From contig JAPOQN010000051.1 of assembly GCA_026710655.1 (NCBI GenBank), forward strand, positions 1-37,878: DNA of 37,878 nt, written 5' to 3'. Position numbers and translations under genes: made by a program. The notes under the pieces were generated by a model, which saw nothing but the letters and a program-made list of their open reading frames with translations, ran no database searches and was not told the DNA's origin. Within the stretch, counting starts at the first letter, position 1. Each line of letters starts with the position of its first letter. Of this stretch, positions 15,909 to 24,188 are shown in pieces. Source of the stretch: Chloroflexota bacterium. GTDB taxonomy: Bacteria > Chloroflexota > Dehalococcoidia > Tepidiformales > Tepidiformaceae.

Positions 15909-16020
15909 TTTGACAGGAATCGGGGGGGGGCTCTCCGTAGCGTTGCCGCGGTGAGGTCAAGGACATTCCCCTCGCCCCCTGGGGCACTCTGCCCAGCGCG
16001 GTTCTACCTACGGTAAGGCT

Positions 16021-16095
16021 TGGTACCCCCGGCAGGAATCGAACCTGCGCACATGGTTTAGGAAACCACTGCTCTATCCCCTGAGCTACGGGGGC
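16021..16095 (-). tRNA. tRNA-Arg (anticodon CCU)
   Basis: The minus strand folds into a complete cloverleaf of 75 bases including an encoded CCA. The acceptor stem is GCCCCCG/CGGGGGU, the D arm is GCTC AGGGGATA GAGC, the anticodon arm is GTGGT TTCCTAA ACCAT with anticodon CCU, the variable loop has four bases, and the T arm is GCAGG TTCGATT CCTGC. It reads the AGG arginine codon, rare in GC-rich genomes. The 3' end faces the exported-protein region to the left, but I found no repeat of the tRNA end there. Confidence 0.96.
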
Positions 16096-16143
16096 CTGCC
16101 TGTATGAGAACCCGCTTTCGCCGGGCTGTCTACCGCCCCTGGC

Positions 16144-16815
16144 CTAGACCGAGACCTCGCACAGGTCGGGCGCCGGCACGACCGGCGCGCCCGTGAGCTG
16201 CTGCACCTCGTCGACCGTGTAGCCGGGCGCGATCTCGCGCAGGCGGAACGACTCGCCCGCGGGCTCGAACAGCCCCAGGTCCGTCATCACGAGCGTGACT
16301 ACGCCCGCGGCTGTTAGCGGCAGGGCGCAGTGTTCGAGCAGGCGGGGACGGCCGTCGCGCGTCGTGTGTTCGAGCAGGAGGAACACCTGCTGCGCCCCCA
16401 CCGCCAGGTCCATCGCCCCGCCGATGCCGCCGCCCTTCCTCCCCGTGATGCGCCAGTTCGCGAAGTCGCCGTTGGCGGCCGCCTCGTACGCTCCCAGCAC
16501 CGCCACATCCAGCAGCCCGCGACGGATGATCGCGAAGGCGTCGGCGTGATGCACGATGGACGCGATGGGCGTCAGCAGGACCGGCTGGGCGCCGCCGTTC
16601 ACGACATAACGCCCTGCTTCCTCGACCGTCGCGTTGCGCCCGTAGCCGATGACCCCGTTCTCCGAGTGGAAGATGACCTCGCGCCCCTCGGGCAGGAAGT
16701 CCGAGCAGCGCGTCGGCATCCCCACCCCGAGGTTCACAATCCAGCCGTTTTCGAACTCCGCCGCAACGCGCGCCGCCATCAGGTCCCGTGTCAGCCGCTT
16801 CGCTGTCTCGGTCAT
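16144..16815 (-). CDS. 3-oxoacid CoA-transferase, subunit B
   Basis: A 223-residue beta subunit of a class I CoA transferase. The catalytic glutamate is in the SENG motif (IFHSENGVIGYG), preceded by VNLGVGMPTRCSDFLPEGRE and followed by the glycine-rich GRKGGGIGGAMDLA segment that lines the CoA site. These are standard for the succinyl-CoA:3-oxoacid and 3-oxoadipate CoA-transferase group (ScoB/PcaJ-like). The ATG overlaps the stop of the A subunit by four bases (ATGA), so the two are translationally coupled. The acyl acceptor (acetoacetate, 3-oxoadipate or another 3-oxoacid) cannot be told from sequence. Confidence 0.93.
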   Translation of the reverse strand: MTETAKRLTRDLMAARVAAEFENGWIVNLGVGMPTRCSDFLPEGREVIFHSENGVIGYGRNATVEEAGRYVVNGGAQPVLLTPIASIVHHADAFAIIRRGLLDVAVLGAYEAAANGDFANWRITGRKGGGIGGAMDLAVGAQQVFLLLEHTTRDGRPRLLEHCALPLTAAGVVTLVMTDLGLFEPAGESFRLREIAPGYTVDEVQQLTGAPVVPAPDLCEVSV

Positions 16816-17555
16816 GTCCGCGACGTCCCGCTGAACATCGCCAGTGGCGGCGCCTGCAGCATGCCGCCCGCCTCCGGGATTGAGACGACCCGCTGCACGA
16901 AGATGCCCGGCGTGTGGATCAGATCCGGGTCGAGCTCACCAGCTTCGACCACCTCCTCCGCCTCCACCAGTGTGCAAGTGGCGGCCATCGCCATGATCGG
17001 GTTGAAGTTGCGTTGCGACCGCCGGAAGACAAGGTTCCCGAATGTATCCGCCTTCCAGCAGCGGATGAGGGCGTAGTCGGCGACGATCGCCTCCTCCAGC
17101 ACGTAGGTGCGGCCACCGAACTCGCGGTGCTCCTTCCCCTCCGCCACCTCCGTCCCCACCCCCGCGGGCGTGAAGAAGGCGGGGATGCCCGCCCCACCCG
17201 CGCGGATGCGCTCCGCGAGCGTGCCCTGCGGGAGCGTCTCCGCCTCGATCTCCCCCGCCTCGTTGAGCTCCTCCAGCGGCGTCCGTCGCGAAGGGTGCGT
17301 CGAGGCCGTGAACGCGAGGATGACGCGGCTCACGCGCTTTTCCTCGACCAGGTTGCCGGTCGTGATGACGCCGTCGTCGCGGGTCATGCCCGCGCCGTTG
17401 GCGATCAGCGTGAGGTCGGAGGCGCCCTGTTCGTAGAGCGCCCGCACGAGGTTGTGAGGGTTGCCCGGTTCGCCGAAGCCCGCCACGAGGATGCTTGAGC
17501 CGTCCTCGACGCCGGCGACGGCCTCCCCGAAACTCCCGACGACCTTCGAGCGCAT
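16812..17555 (-). CDS. 3-oxoacid CoA-transferase, subunit A
   Basis: A 247-residue alpha subunit of the same class I CoA transferase. The N-terminal pattern SILVAGFGEPGNPHNLVRAL corresponds to the GGFG-type CoA-binding loop. Next come NGAGMTRDDGV, LPQGTLAERIRAGGAGIPAF and FTPAGVGTEVAEGKEHREF, all in the normal order and spacing. With the B subunit it would activate a 3-oxoacid for thiolytic cleavage. The ATG at 17555 follows the stop of the LLM oxidoreductase gene by 9 bases, so the three genes form one operon. The ribosome site is weak (GGGGG about 14 bases upstream). Confidence 0.93.
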   Translation of the reverse strand: MRSKVVGSFGEAVAGVEDGSSILVAGFGEPGNPHNLVRALYEQGASDLTLIANGAGMTRDDGVITTGNLVEEKRVSRVILAFTASTHPSRRTPLEELNEAGEIEAETLPQGTLAERIRAGGAGIPAFFTPAGVGTEVAEGKEHREFGGRTYVLEEAIVADYALIRCWKADTFGNLVFRRSQRNFNPIMAMAATCTLVEAEEVVEAGELDPDLIHTPGIFVQRVVSIPEAGGMLQAPPLAMFSGTSRT

Positions 17556-17564
17556 CGTCTGCCG

Positions 17565-18476
17565 CTACCCCCGGCCCAGCCGCGAGACCAGGTACGCGGT
17601 CGTCCGGCCCTCCGCCTCGGGGTCGACCGGCATGATCGAGCCGGAGAAGTCGCTCACCCCCATCGCCTCCAGCCGGTCGAGCGCTTCGTCCAGCGTGCGC
17701 TCGTCTCCGAGGATGGCCACGTCCTCGGGTTCCGCCGCCCCCTCGCGGTCTAGCATTGCGCGGTAGGAGGGGATGGGGCTGTAGCCCCGGAGCATCTTGC
17801 CGATTGCCTTGCGGCCCGCATCCGGGTCGTCCGTGACGGCGATGGGGAAGGCCGCCACGATTCGCGGTGCCTGCTCCCGCCCCGCCCGCTCCGACGCCTC
17901 CCGCAAGGCCGGCTCGATGTAGCTCTCGATCGTGTCTGGCCCGGTCATCCAGAGGCTCGTGCCGTCCGCCACGGACCCCGCCAGCGCCAGCATCCGCGGC
18001 GCCATCGCCGCCAGCAGCACGGGCGGCGGCTCGGCGCCCGGCACGCCGTAGGTCGCGTGGACGCGGTAGCTCTCGTTCTCGACGTTCACCTCCCCGCCCC
18101 GCAACAGGGGCAGGAGCGCCTCCAGGTAGTCGCGCATGTGCCGGGCGGGCCGGTCGAACGACATCCCCCACATGTCCTCAATGACGAACTTGTGCGAGAG
18201 CCCGATGCCGAGCGCGAAGCGATTCCCCGAGGCGGCCTGCACCGTCAGCGCCTGCTGCGCCATCGTCACGGGGTGTCGCGGATAGGTGGGGACGACCGCC
18301 GTGCCCAGCTCGATGCGCTCCGTCTCCCGCCCGATCACCGTGAACGCGCCCATCGCGTCGAGCCCGAAGACGTTGGGCATCCAGACACTGTCGAAGCCCG
18401 CTGCTTCCAGCTCCTGTGTGCGCGCCACCAGACCCTCAAGGTCCTCGCGACCGCCGATCATCGCGCCAATCCGCAT
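17565..18476 (-). CDS. LLM-class flavin-dependent oxidoreductase (F420 or FMN)
   Basis: A 303-residue luciferase-like TIM-barrel enzyme. Family marks are the N-terminal strand MRIGAMIGG, GFDSVWMPNVFGLDAMGAF, ELGTAVVPTYPRHPVTMAQQA and FALGIGLSHKFVIEDMWGM. Such enzymes use reduced F420 or FMN for hydride transfer or oxygenation. The cofactor is not certain from sequence, and the Pro-Arg-His-Pro segment is shared by both types. The frame has an earlier codon at 18497, but the ATG at 18476 has GGAGGG 6 bases upstream and gives the usual N-terminus. It is the first gene of an operon with the CoA-transferase subunits, suggesting a catabolic oxidation step, and it diverges from an amidohydrolase gene. 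Confidence 0.9.
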   Translation of the reverse strand: MRIGAMIGGREDLEGLVARTQELEAAGFDSVWMPNVFGLDAMGAFTVIGRETERIELGTAVVPTYPRHPVTMAQQALTVQAASGNRFALGIGLSHKFVIEDMWGMSFDRPARHMRDYLEALLPLLRGGEVNVENESYRVHATYGVPGAEPPPVLLAAMAPRMLALAGSVADGTSLWMTGPDTIESYIEPALREASERAGREQAPRIVAAFPIAVTDDPDAGRKAIGKMLRGYSPIPSYRAMLDREGAAEPEDVAILGDERTLDEALDRLEAMGVSDFSGSIMPVDPEAEGRTTAYLVSRLGRG

Positions 18477-18593
18477 CGAATCCCTCCGAAGGCGCAAGGC
18501 TACCAGAACCGCCGCCGCGCGCTCGCGCGCCTGTCTCGGCCCGTTCCCCTACGATTGGCGGCGGGCCAACAGGACGCCCCCCGGAGGACTGCC

Positions 18594-19535
18594 GTGGACG
18601 GCTTCATCGACGTACATCACCACGTGCCCTCGGCCGAGATCGCCGAGGCCGCCACGCAGGTCGGCATCCCCATGGCCGGCGCCTGGACCCCCGAGACGGC
18701 GATGGCCGCCATGGACGCCAGCGGCATCGCCGCCGCCGTCCTCACCCCGACCGTCTTCGTCGCCGACGTTAGCGACCCAGAGGCCGCCATCCCCCTCCAC
18801 CGCGCGACCAACGACTACCTTTCCGGCGTCGCGAAGCGGTGGCCCAACCGCTTCGGCGCCTTCGCCACACTCCCCCTCGTCGACCCCGACGCCGCCCGCG
18901 CCGAGCTCGACCGCGCCATTGACGACCTGGGCATGGACGGGGTCCTCCTCCCCAGCGGCGTCGGCCCCGACCTCGTCGGCGCGGAACGCTTCGACTCCGT
19001 CCTGGCGGCGATGAACGAGCGCGGCGCCGTCATCCACCTCCACCCCACGAAGTCGCACATCGGCATCCCCAACCTCTCCCCGAACATCATCGACTTCCCC
19101 GTCGAGACGACCCGCGCGATCGGCAGCCTGCTCGCCTCGGGCGCCTTCGAGCGCTACGAGAACCTCACCTGGATCATGGCCCACGCTGGCGGCTGCTTCC
19201 CCTACATCGCGGGTCGCGTCGCCCGCTCCGACGGCGCCGAGCCCTTCAGCACCACCGCCCCCAGGGGCGTCGCGACGTACGTGAGCCGCATGTACTTCGA
19301 CGTGGCCGTGAGCTGCCACCCCAACGCCTTCCCCAGCCTCCGCACCGTCACCGACACCGACCACATCGTCTTCGGCACCGACTACCCCGCCTTCTCCCGA
19401 GAGGACGTGGACGAAGCGATGGCCTTCCTCGTGAACGAAGCTGGCTTCACCGAGGACGAACTCGACGCCATCGGCTCGAAGAACGTCCAGCCCCTCTTCC
19501 CCCGCCTCACGGCCGCCATGGCGGCTGCCGGCTAG
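18594..19535 (+). CDS. Amidohydrolase family 2 (ACMSD-like metal-dependent hydrolase/decarboxylase)
   Basis: A 313-residue metal-dependent TIM-barrel enzyme. Metal ligands appear as HxH in FIDVHHHVPS (residues 8-10), H in IHLHPTKSH, H in IMAHAGGCFPYIAGR and D in IVFGTDYPAFS, the layout of the aminocarboxymuconate-semialdehyde/resorcylate decarboxylase group. It acts on carbon-carbon or carbon-nitrogen bonds of small acids; the substrate is unknown. The GTG at 18594 has GGAGGA 5 bases upstream, and the frame continues further left only as antisense of the LLM gene. The divergent placement with the LLM/CoA-transferase operon, 117 bases apart, suggests a joint aromatic or dicarboxylate catabolic role. 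It ends three bases from the converging DUF192 gene. Confidence 0.9.
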   Translation: MDGFIDVHHHVPSAEIAEAATQVGIPMAGAWTPETAMAAMDASGIAAAVLTPTVFVADVSDPEAAIPLHRATNDYLSGVAKRWPNRFGAFATLPLVDPDAARAELDRAIDDLGMDGVLLPSGVGPDLVGAERFDSVLAAMNERGAVIHLHPTKSHIGIPNLSPNIIDFPVETTRAIGSLLASGAFERYENLTWIMAHAGGCFPYIAGRVARSDGAEPFSTTAPRGVATYVSRMYFDVAVSCHPNAFPSLRTVTDTDHIVFGTDYPAFSREDVDEAMAFLVNEAGFTEDELDAIGSKNVQPLFPRLTAAMAAAG

Positions 19536-19538
19536 GGC

Positions 19539-20162
19539 CTATCGAACGGCCTCCGGGATCGCGACCACGTCGCCGACCCCGAGCCCCTGCCGCTCGAACC
19601 AGCCGCCGTTGACCTCGAGCGTGTACCAGTACCCCTGCGAGGGCGTGAGGATGTCGAGGCTGAGCGGTACGCCGTGCACGATCTCGAGCACGGCGCCGTC
19701 CGCGCCCAGGTAGGCGATGTCGAGGGGGATGAGCGTGTTCCGCATCCAGAAGCCGCCATGGCGCTCCCCCTGGAACACGAACAGCATCCCCGCCAGTTCG
19801 TCCATCGACTCCCGGAACATCAGCCCCCGCTGCCGCTGGTCCGACCTGTTCGCAATCTCGACCGTCAGGGTCACCGACGTTTCGCCGTCGGCGCTGGCCA
19901 CGGCCACCTGGGTGATGGGCAGCACGCACCAATCGGGGACGTTCGTGCGGCACCGTTCCGGCGTCCAGTCGGCGGCCATGCCGGGGATGAGGTAGCGGTG
20001 CCCCTCGGGCGTCGCCTCTTCCTCGACCGAGGCTGTTCCCGCTGCCTCGGTTGCTGCCTCCGGGACGGTCATCGCTGGCTCGCGCTCCTCCGCCTGCACG
20101 GTCACGGCGAGCACGGTGGCGACCGCGACTACGACGGCCAGAAGCAGCGCTCCGTAGCGCAC
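19539..20162 (-). CDS. DUF192 secreted protein
   Basis: A 207-residue protein with an N-terminal signal or anchor (YGALLLAVVVAVATVLAVTV) and a linker rich in Glu, Ala and Thr. The C-terminal DUF192 domain (COG1430) is clear from QRQRGLMFRESMDE, LAGMLFVFQGE, GGFWMRNTLIPLDIAYLG and ILTPSQGYWYTLEVNGGWF. The role of the family is unknown. Members are small exported proteins. A 60-residue segment with two cysteines (ERCRTNVPDWCVLPI) sits between the signal and the domain. The start is GTG, 4 bases after the stop of the NudC gene, so the two are co-transcribed. Confidence 0.9.
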   Translation of the reverse strand: MRYGALLLAVVVAVATVLAVTVQAEEREPAMTVPEAATEAAGTASVEEEATPEGHRYLIPGMAADWTPERCRTNVPDWCVLPITQVAVASADGETSVTLTVEIANRSDQRQRGLMFRESMDELAGMLFVFQGERHGGFWMRNTLIPLDIAYLGADGAVLEIVHGVPLSLDILTPSQGYWYTLEVNGGWFERQGLGVGDVVAIPEAVR

Positions 20163-20166
20163 GAGG

Positions 20167-20976
20167 TCAGCCCCCTTGGTGGCGCGCGACCCAGGACGTG
20201 ATCAAGCGGTTGGCGATGCTGATCGGCCCCGGGATGTTGGGCAGCTCGCTGACCGGGAACCAGTCCGCCGCCGCGATCTCCTCGTCTTCCAGGACGATGT
20301 CGCCGCCCGCGTACTCGGCGAAGAACCCGAGCATGAGCGAGTTGGGGAATGGCCACGGCTGGCTGCCCCGGTACTCGAGGTTCGTCACCTGTAAGCCGAC
20401 CTCCTCCTCCACCTCCCGCGCCAGCGCCCCCTCGACCGTTTCTCCCGGCTCGACGAACCCCGCGAGGGCGCTGAACAGGCCCTCGGGGAAGCGGTGACTG
20501 CGCGCCAGCAGCACCTCATCGCCCCGGTGTATGAGCGTGATGATTGCCGGTGAGAGCTGCGGGAACCGAAGCAGTCGGCACTGCGGGCAGCGCATCGAGC
20601 GTTCGCTCGAGACCGCCTCGTTGGGGATGCCGCAGCGCCCGCAGAAACGGTTGATCCGCTCCCACTCGACAATCTGCACGGCCCGGCCCGCTGCCATCCA
20701 GATCTCCTCGTTGGCCATCCCGTACACGGAAAACAGGTCGCAGAAGTGCCAGCCCTTGCCCGCTTCCGCCTCGTCCTCCACCCCCGCCGTCCAGACCGGC
20801 TGCCCGTCGAGCATCCCGATGAAGTGCGCCGCCCCCGTCCGCGGCAGGCGGTCCGCCTCCCGCTGTCCGGCGAGCGCCGCATCCGCCTCTCGGAGCAGAA
20901 CGCGGTCGCGCTGCACGAGCATCCACAGCCGGGGGGCATCGGTCTCGACCGGGGGAACCACTCCGGGATCGAACAT
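20167..20976 (-). CDS. nudC: NAD(+) diphosphatase NudC (Nudix hydrolase)
   Basis: A 269-residue NADH/NAD pyrophosphatase, which splits NAD(H) into NMN(H) and AMP and can also remove NAD caps from RNA. The domains are an N-terminal NUDIX-like part, a zinc ribbon with four cysteines (FCGRCG and RCPQCRLLRFP), and the complete Nudix box GFVEPGETVEGALAREVEEEVG. The SQPWPFPNSLMLGF segment after the box is the mark that separates NudC from other Nudix enzymes. The length is normal. ATG start; no strong ribosome site. It precedes the DUF192 gene by 4 bases and follows the second LLM oxidoreductase by 48 bases on the same strand. Confidence 0.95.
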   Translation of the reverse strand: MFDPGVVPPVETDAPRLWMLVQRDRVLLREADAALAGQREADRLPRTGAAHFIGMLDGQPVWTAGVEDEAEAGKGWHFCDLFSVYGMANEEIWMAAGRAVQIVEWERINRFCGRCGIPNEAVSSERSMRCPQCRLLRFPQLSPAIITLIHRGDEVLLARSHRFPEGLFSALAGFVEPGETVEGALAREVEEEVGLQVTNLEYRGSQPWPFPNSLMLGFFAEYAGGDIVLEDEEIAAADWFPVSELPNIPGPISIANRLITSWVARHQGG

Positions 20977-21024
20977 GACTGCGCCAGCCTACAGCCTCGG
21001 GCGCGAAGTGCGACCGGCCCTCGC

Positions 21025-21987
21025 CTACGCGACGACCGCCGCGAAGGCCCGCAGTTCGCGCTCGATGTCCGGCCCCATGGGCTGCCACATCAGCTCCGTG
21101 GCCCCGCCCGCCTCCAGCCGCGCCAGCCGCTCCCGCACCTGGTCGGGCGTCCCTGTGAGCTGCGCGGGGCTCATCTCCTCGGGCTTGAGCGCCTTGCGGT
21201 CGTGTTCGCTTAACTCGACCAGGTGCCCACGATGGATCTCGAGGTGCCGCTCCTCCTCGGGAACGGCCTCGATCGACGCTGTCCACTCCGTGCCGCCGGG
21301 CAACCCGTCGAGTGCCTGCCCGCGCGCGGCCAGTCCGTGGTAGCGCACCGCCAGCGACGGCGCCGTCGCCGCGAACGCGCGCTCCGAGGTGGGCGACTCG
21401 CCCGGGTCGAGCACGGTGCCGGTACTCAGCACCGCGCACCAGTCGAACCCCGCCACCGGCGTGAAGCTCACGGTGATGCCGTCTGCGACCTCCCGCGCGA
21501 ACGCCTGCCCGCGCGGTCCCTGCGCGTTCACGAGGATGGGCACGTCGATGGGCCGGGGCGGCGCGAATCCTTCCGAGTGCAGCATCTGGGTGGCGGCGCC
21601 GTCCACCTCCACCACCTCGCCCTGTAGCAGCGCCATCACCTGCCGCACCCCGCCCTCGAACTGCCTGCGCGAGAGCATTGGCTGGCCCATCGCCAGCCTC
21701 CCGGTGAAGCCCGCGCCCAGCGCCACCGCCAGCCGTCCGGGCGCCAGCTCGTCGAGCGTGGCGATGGCCGCTGCCTGCGTCATCGGGTGGCGCAGGTGCG
21801 GCACCAGCACCCCCGGACCCAGCCCGATGCGCTCCGTCCGCTCCGCGATTCGTGCCAGCGTCACCCAGACGTCGTGGTAGAGCGCGGGCGAGTCGTAGAT
21901 CCAGACCCGCCGGTAGCCCAGCTCCTCCGCCAGGACCGCCGCCTCGACCGCCGCGCTGTTTGCCGGGAACGCACAGGAGATGTCCAT
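21025..21987 (-). CDS. LLM-class oxidoreductase (methylene-H4MPT-reductase-like)
   Basis: A 320-residue luciferase-like flavin or F420 enzyme, only distantly similar to the one at 17565. Family marks are MDISCAFPANSAAVEAAVLA, LGYRRVWIYDSPALYHDVW, RIGLGPGVLVPHLRHP and GRLAVALGAGFTGRLAMGQ, and a C-terminal LTGTPDQVRERLARLEAGGA. The ATG has AGGAGAG 6 bases upstream. The substrate is unknown. It is probably the first gene of a unit with nudC and the DUF192 gene, though 48 bases separate it from nudC. Confidence 0.9.
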   Translation of the reverse strand: MDISCAFPANSAAVEAAVLAEELGYRRVWIYDSPALYHDVWVTLARIAERTERIGLGPGVLVPHLRHPMTQAAAIATLDELAPGRLAVALGAGFTGRLAMGQPMLSRRQFEGGVRQVMALLQGEVVEVDGAATQMLHSEGFAPPRPIDVPILVNAQGPRGQAFAREVADGITVSFTPVAGFDWCAVLSTGTVLDPGESPTSERAFAATAPSLAVRYHGLAARGQALDGLPGGTEWTASIEAVPEEERHLEIHRGHLVELSEHDRKALKPEEMSPAQLTGTPDQVRERLARLEAGGATELMWQPMGPDIERELRAFAAVVA

Positions 21988-22028
21988 TGCTTCTCTCCTC
22001 TTCGTGAGGAACGGATGCTAGCAGGGGC

Positions 22029-22805
22029 TCAGACGCGCGGCTCCCAGGAGGAGAAGCGCAGCGTCACGATCAGCCCCGCCACCCCCCATGCCGCGATCAC
22101 GCCCAGGTGCACCGGCTCGAACCCCGCCCCCGTCTCGAACGGGTTGAAGCCCGTCTGCAGCGCCTCCGAGAGGTGCCGCACCGGGAAGATCGAGCTCACG
22201 TGCTCGACCCACGCCGGCGTTCCCGCGTCCGGTGGGATGAACACGTCCGAGATGAACAGGAGCGGCAGGATCGAGGCGTTCACGACCGCCGGCGCGGCGT
22301 CGGCATTCGGCACCAGCGACGCGACCGCCAGCCCCAGCGCGCAGAACGCAAAGGCGCCCACGGCCAGCGTCACGAGGACGGCCGGGAGCGTCGTGCCGGG
22401 GATGTCGACGTCGTAGAAGATGCGTCCGAAAGCCACCACGATGACGGTGAGCACGATCATCAGGATGACGGTGTAGGCGATCCGTCCGAACAGGAATGCC
22501 CACGCGGGCAGGGGCGCTCCCCGGATGCGCTTGAGCACGCCCTGGTCGCGGTTGAACACCCAGCTCATCGCTACCGAGGTGTAGCACGAGTTCACCACCG
22601 TGAGCGCCGCGATCGCCGGTACGTAGAACGTGGCGCCGCTGATGACGCGCTCACCCGTGTCGATCTCGCCGCCCCCGAAGATGACGTTGAGGATGACGAG
22701 GAAGATCAGCGGGAACGCGATCGTGAAGAAGGCCGCCGCGGGATTCCGCCGGAAGGAGCGCTCCTCGTACTTGAGCTGCCGCAGCGCCAGACCGATCGCC
22801 CTCAC
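22029..22805 (-). CDS. ABC-2 type transporter permease
   Basis: A 258-residue membrane protein with six predicted helices. An N-terminal cytoplasmic stretch (LRQLKYEERSFRRNPAAAFF) leads into the first helix FTIAFPLIFLVILNVIFGG, followed by a small extracytoplasmic loop and the remaining helices. A KRIRGAPLPAWAFLFGRI segment between helices 2 and 3 is the typical contact with the ATPase. It would work with the adjacent ATPase in export of a drug, lipid or polysaccharide. The ATG overlaps the ATPase stop by 4 bases. Confidence 0.92.
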   Translation of the reverse strand: MRAIGLALRQLKYEERSFRRNPAAAFFTIAFPLIFLVILNVIFGGGEIDTGERVISGATFYVPAIAALTVVNSCYTSVAMSWVFNRDQGVLKRIRGAPLPAWAFLFGRIAYTVILMIVLTVIVVAFGRIFYDVDIPGTTLPAVLVTLAVGAFAFCALGLAVASLVPNADAAPAVVNASILPLLFISDVFIPPDAGTPAWVEHVSSIFPVRHLSEALQTGFNPFETGAGFEPVHLGVIAAWGVAGLIVTLRFSSWEPRV

Positions 22806-23719
22806 GATGCCTCCTCGCTCTCGTCCTCGTCCTCGTCCGTCAACCGCAGGAACACGTCCTCGAGCGAGAGGCGGCTCACTGTCAGGTCCTCAAGTACGAC
22901 TCCCTCGTCCAGCGCCCAGCTCGTGAGGGTGTGCAGGTCGCGCGTCAGGTCGGTCGTGCGCGCCTCCATGAGCCCGTCCTCCCGCTCCCCGAAACCGAGG
23001 TTCTCGGGGACCGCCGCCCCCTCCGGCGCGCGGAAGCGGATGACCGCATCCGCGTCCGCCGCCACCAGCCCCGCGGGCGTGTCCTCGGCCACGATCTCGC
23101 CCCGCACCATGATCGCCACGCGGTCGGCGAGCGCCTGCGCCTCGTCGAGGTAGTGGGTCGTCAGCAGCACCGTTTTCCCGAGCTCGCGCAGGTTGCGGAT
23201 CATCGCCCACGCCCCCCGCCGAGCCGTCGGGTCGAAACCTGTCGTGGGCTCGTCCAGGAAGAGCAGTTCGGGGTCGCCCGCCAGCCCCACGGCCACGTCC
23301 AGCCGTCGCTGCTGCCCCCCCGAGAGCCGCCGCACGCGCTGGTCGCGCTGCTCCTTCAGCCCCACCACCTCCAGGATCTCGTCGAGCGGCAGCGGTCGGG
23401 GGTAGTAACCGCGGAACATGTCGACCGTCTCCGCAACCGTCAGGTACGGCTCGAGCCCGGTTTGCTGCAGCACAACCCCGGTGCGTTCTTTGAGCGCCAC
23501 CTCGTGCCGCCCCGGGTCGTAGCCGAGCACGCTCACGTCCCCGGCCGACCGGTCCCGGTGCCCCTCGAGGATCTCGACCGTCGTCGTCTTCCCCGCCCCG
23601 TTCGGCCCCAGCAGCGCGAACACCTCGCCCCGCTCGATACGCAGGTCGACGCCGCGTACGGCTTCAAGCTCGCCGTATCGCTTGCGCAGCCCCCGCACCT
23701 CGATGACAGCCTCACCCAT
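22802..23719 (-). CDS. ABC transporter ATP-binding protein (drug/lipid export type)
   Basis: A 305-residue ATPase. Walker A is GPNGAGKTTT, the Q-loop is in VVLQQTGLEP, the signature is LSGGQQRRLD, Walker B is LLFLDEPTTG and the H-loop is LLTTHYLDEA. A C-terminal extension of about 85 residues, ending in acidic DEDEDESEE, resembles the DUF4162-type tail of DrrA/NatA-like exporters. The ATG has AGGA about 7 bases upstream. It forms a two-gene operon with the permease. Confidence 0.95.
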   Translation of the reverse strand: MGEAVIEVRGLRKRYGELEAVRGVDLRIERGEVFALLGPNGAGKTTTVEILEGHRDRSAGDVSVLGYDPGRHEVALKERTGVVLQQTGLEPYLTVAETVDMFRGYYPRPLPLDEILEVVGLKEQRDQRVRRLSGGQQRRLDVAVGLAGDPELLFLDEPTTGFDPTARRGAWAMIRNLRELGKTVLLTTHYLDEAQALADRVAIMVRGEIVAEDTPAGLVAADADAVIRFRAPEGAAVPENLGFGEREDGLMEARTTDLTRDLHTLTSWALDEGVVLEDLTVSRLSLEDVFLRLTDEDEDESEEAS

Positions 23720-23786
23720 CCCGCGATCCTAGGGCAGGCGCTGCGAATGGGCCGTCCGGTGTGGGGTGCAGTGTGAGGCTGGCTCC

Positions 23787-24188
23787 CTAATCTTCCTTCG
23801 TGGGTCGTACTCCACTGACTACCCCCAGGTCCCGGTCGAAGGTCTTGATCTCGCTGACGCTGCGACGCCGGCAACTCGCAAGATGGCAGAGGTCCCGGGC
23901 GTCCAGGTGCGGATGGCGCTCGTGCAGCTGGCGGGCAAGCGTTACGTCTTCGAACTCGAGCGGCCACACCTCGATGCCAAAGCCAGCGATGATCCCCAGA
24001 GCCTCATCGAATGCATCATGTCTGGTCGCTCGCAGGTAAGCATGCGCCAACTCCTGCACGACTTCGGCGGATGTGCAGAGGGGAATGTTGGCCCGGTGCG
24101 ACTCTCTGAAGAACTCGCGGGCTGCGCCACGCAGCGGATGGCCGCGGCCCACGGCATACATGAACACATTCGTGTCGACGAAGATCAC
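23787..24188 (-). CDS. PIN-domain toxin (VapC-like ribonuclease)
   Basis: A 133-residue protein with the PIN fold: the N-terminal acidic residue in MIFVDTNVFMYAV, a glutamate in SAEVVQELAHAYL, the aspartate pair in LDARDLCHLASC and a final KTFDRDLG. These four acidic positions bind the metal used for RNA cleavage, so the toxin looks intact. The ATG overlaps the stop of the upstream ribbon-helix-helix gene (ATGA at 24185-24188), the usual antitoxin-then-toxin order. Confidence 0.92.
   Translation of the reverse strand: MIFVDTNVFMYAVGRGHPLRGAAREFFRESHRANIPLCTSAEVVQELAHAYLRATRHDAFDEALGIIAGFGIEVWPLEFEDVTLARQLHERHPHLDARDLCHLASCRRRSVSEIKTFDRDLGVVSGVRPTKED

Noticed and set aside
15910..15915. TTGACA as a -35 box
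   Set aside because: On the plus strand it points into the antisense of the tRNA and no -10 follows at suitable distance.
16021..16095. tRNA-Arg as integration site for an island covering 8-16 kb
   Set aside because: The tRNA 3' end faces that region, but I found no second copy of the tRNA end (only a 7-base GTACCCC match near 7957) and no integrase.
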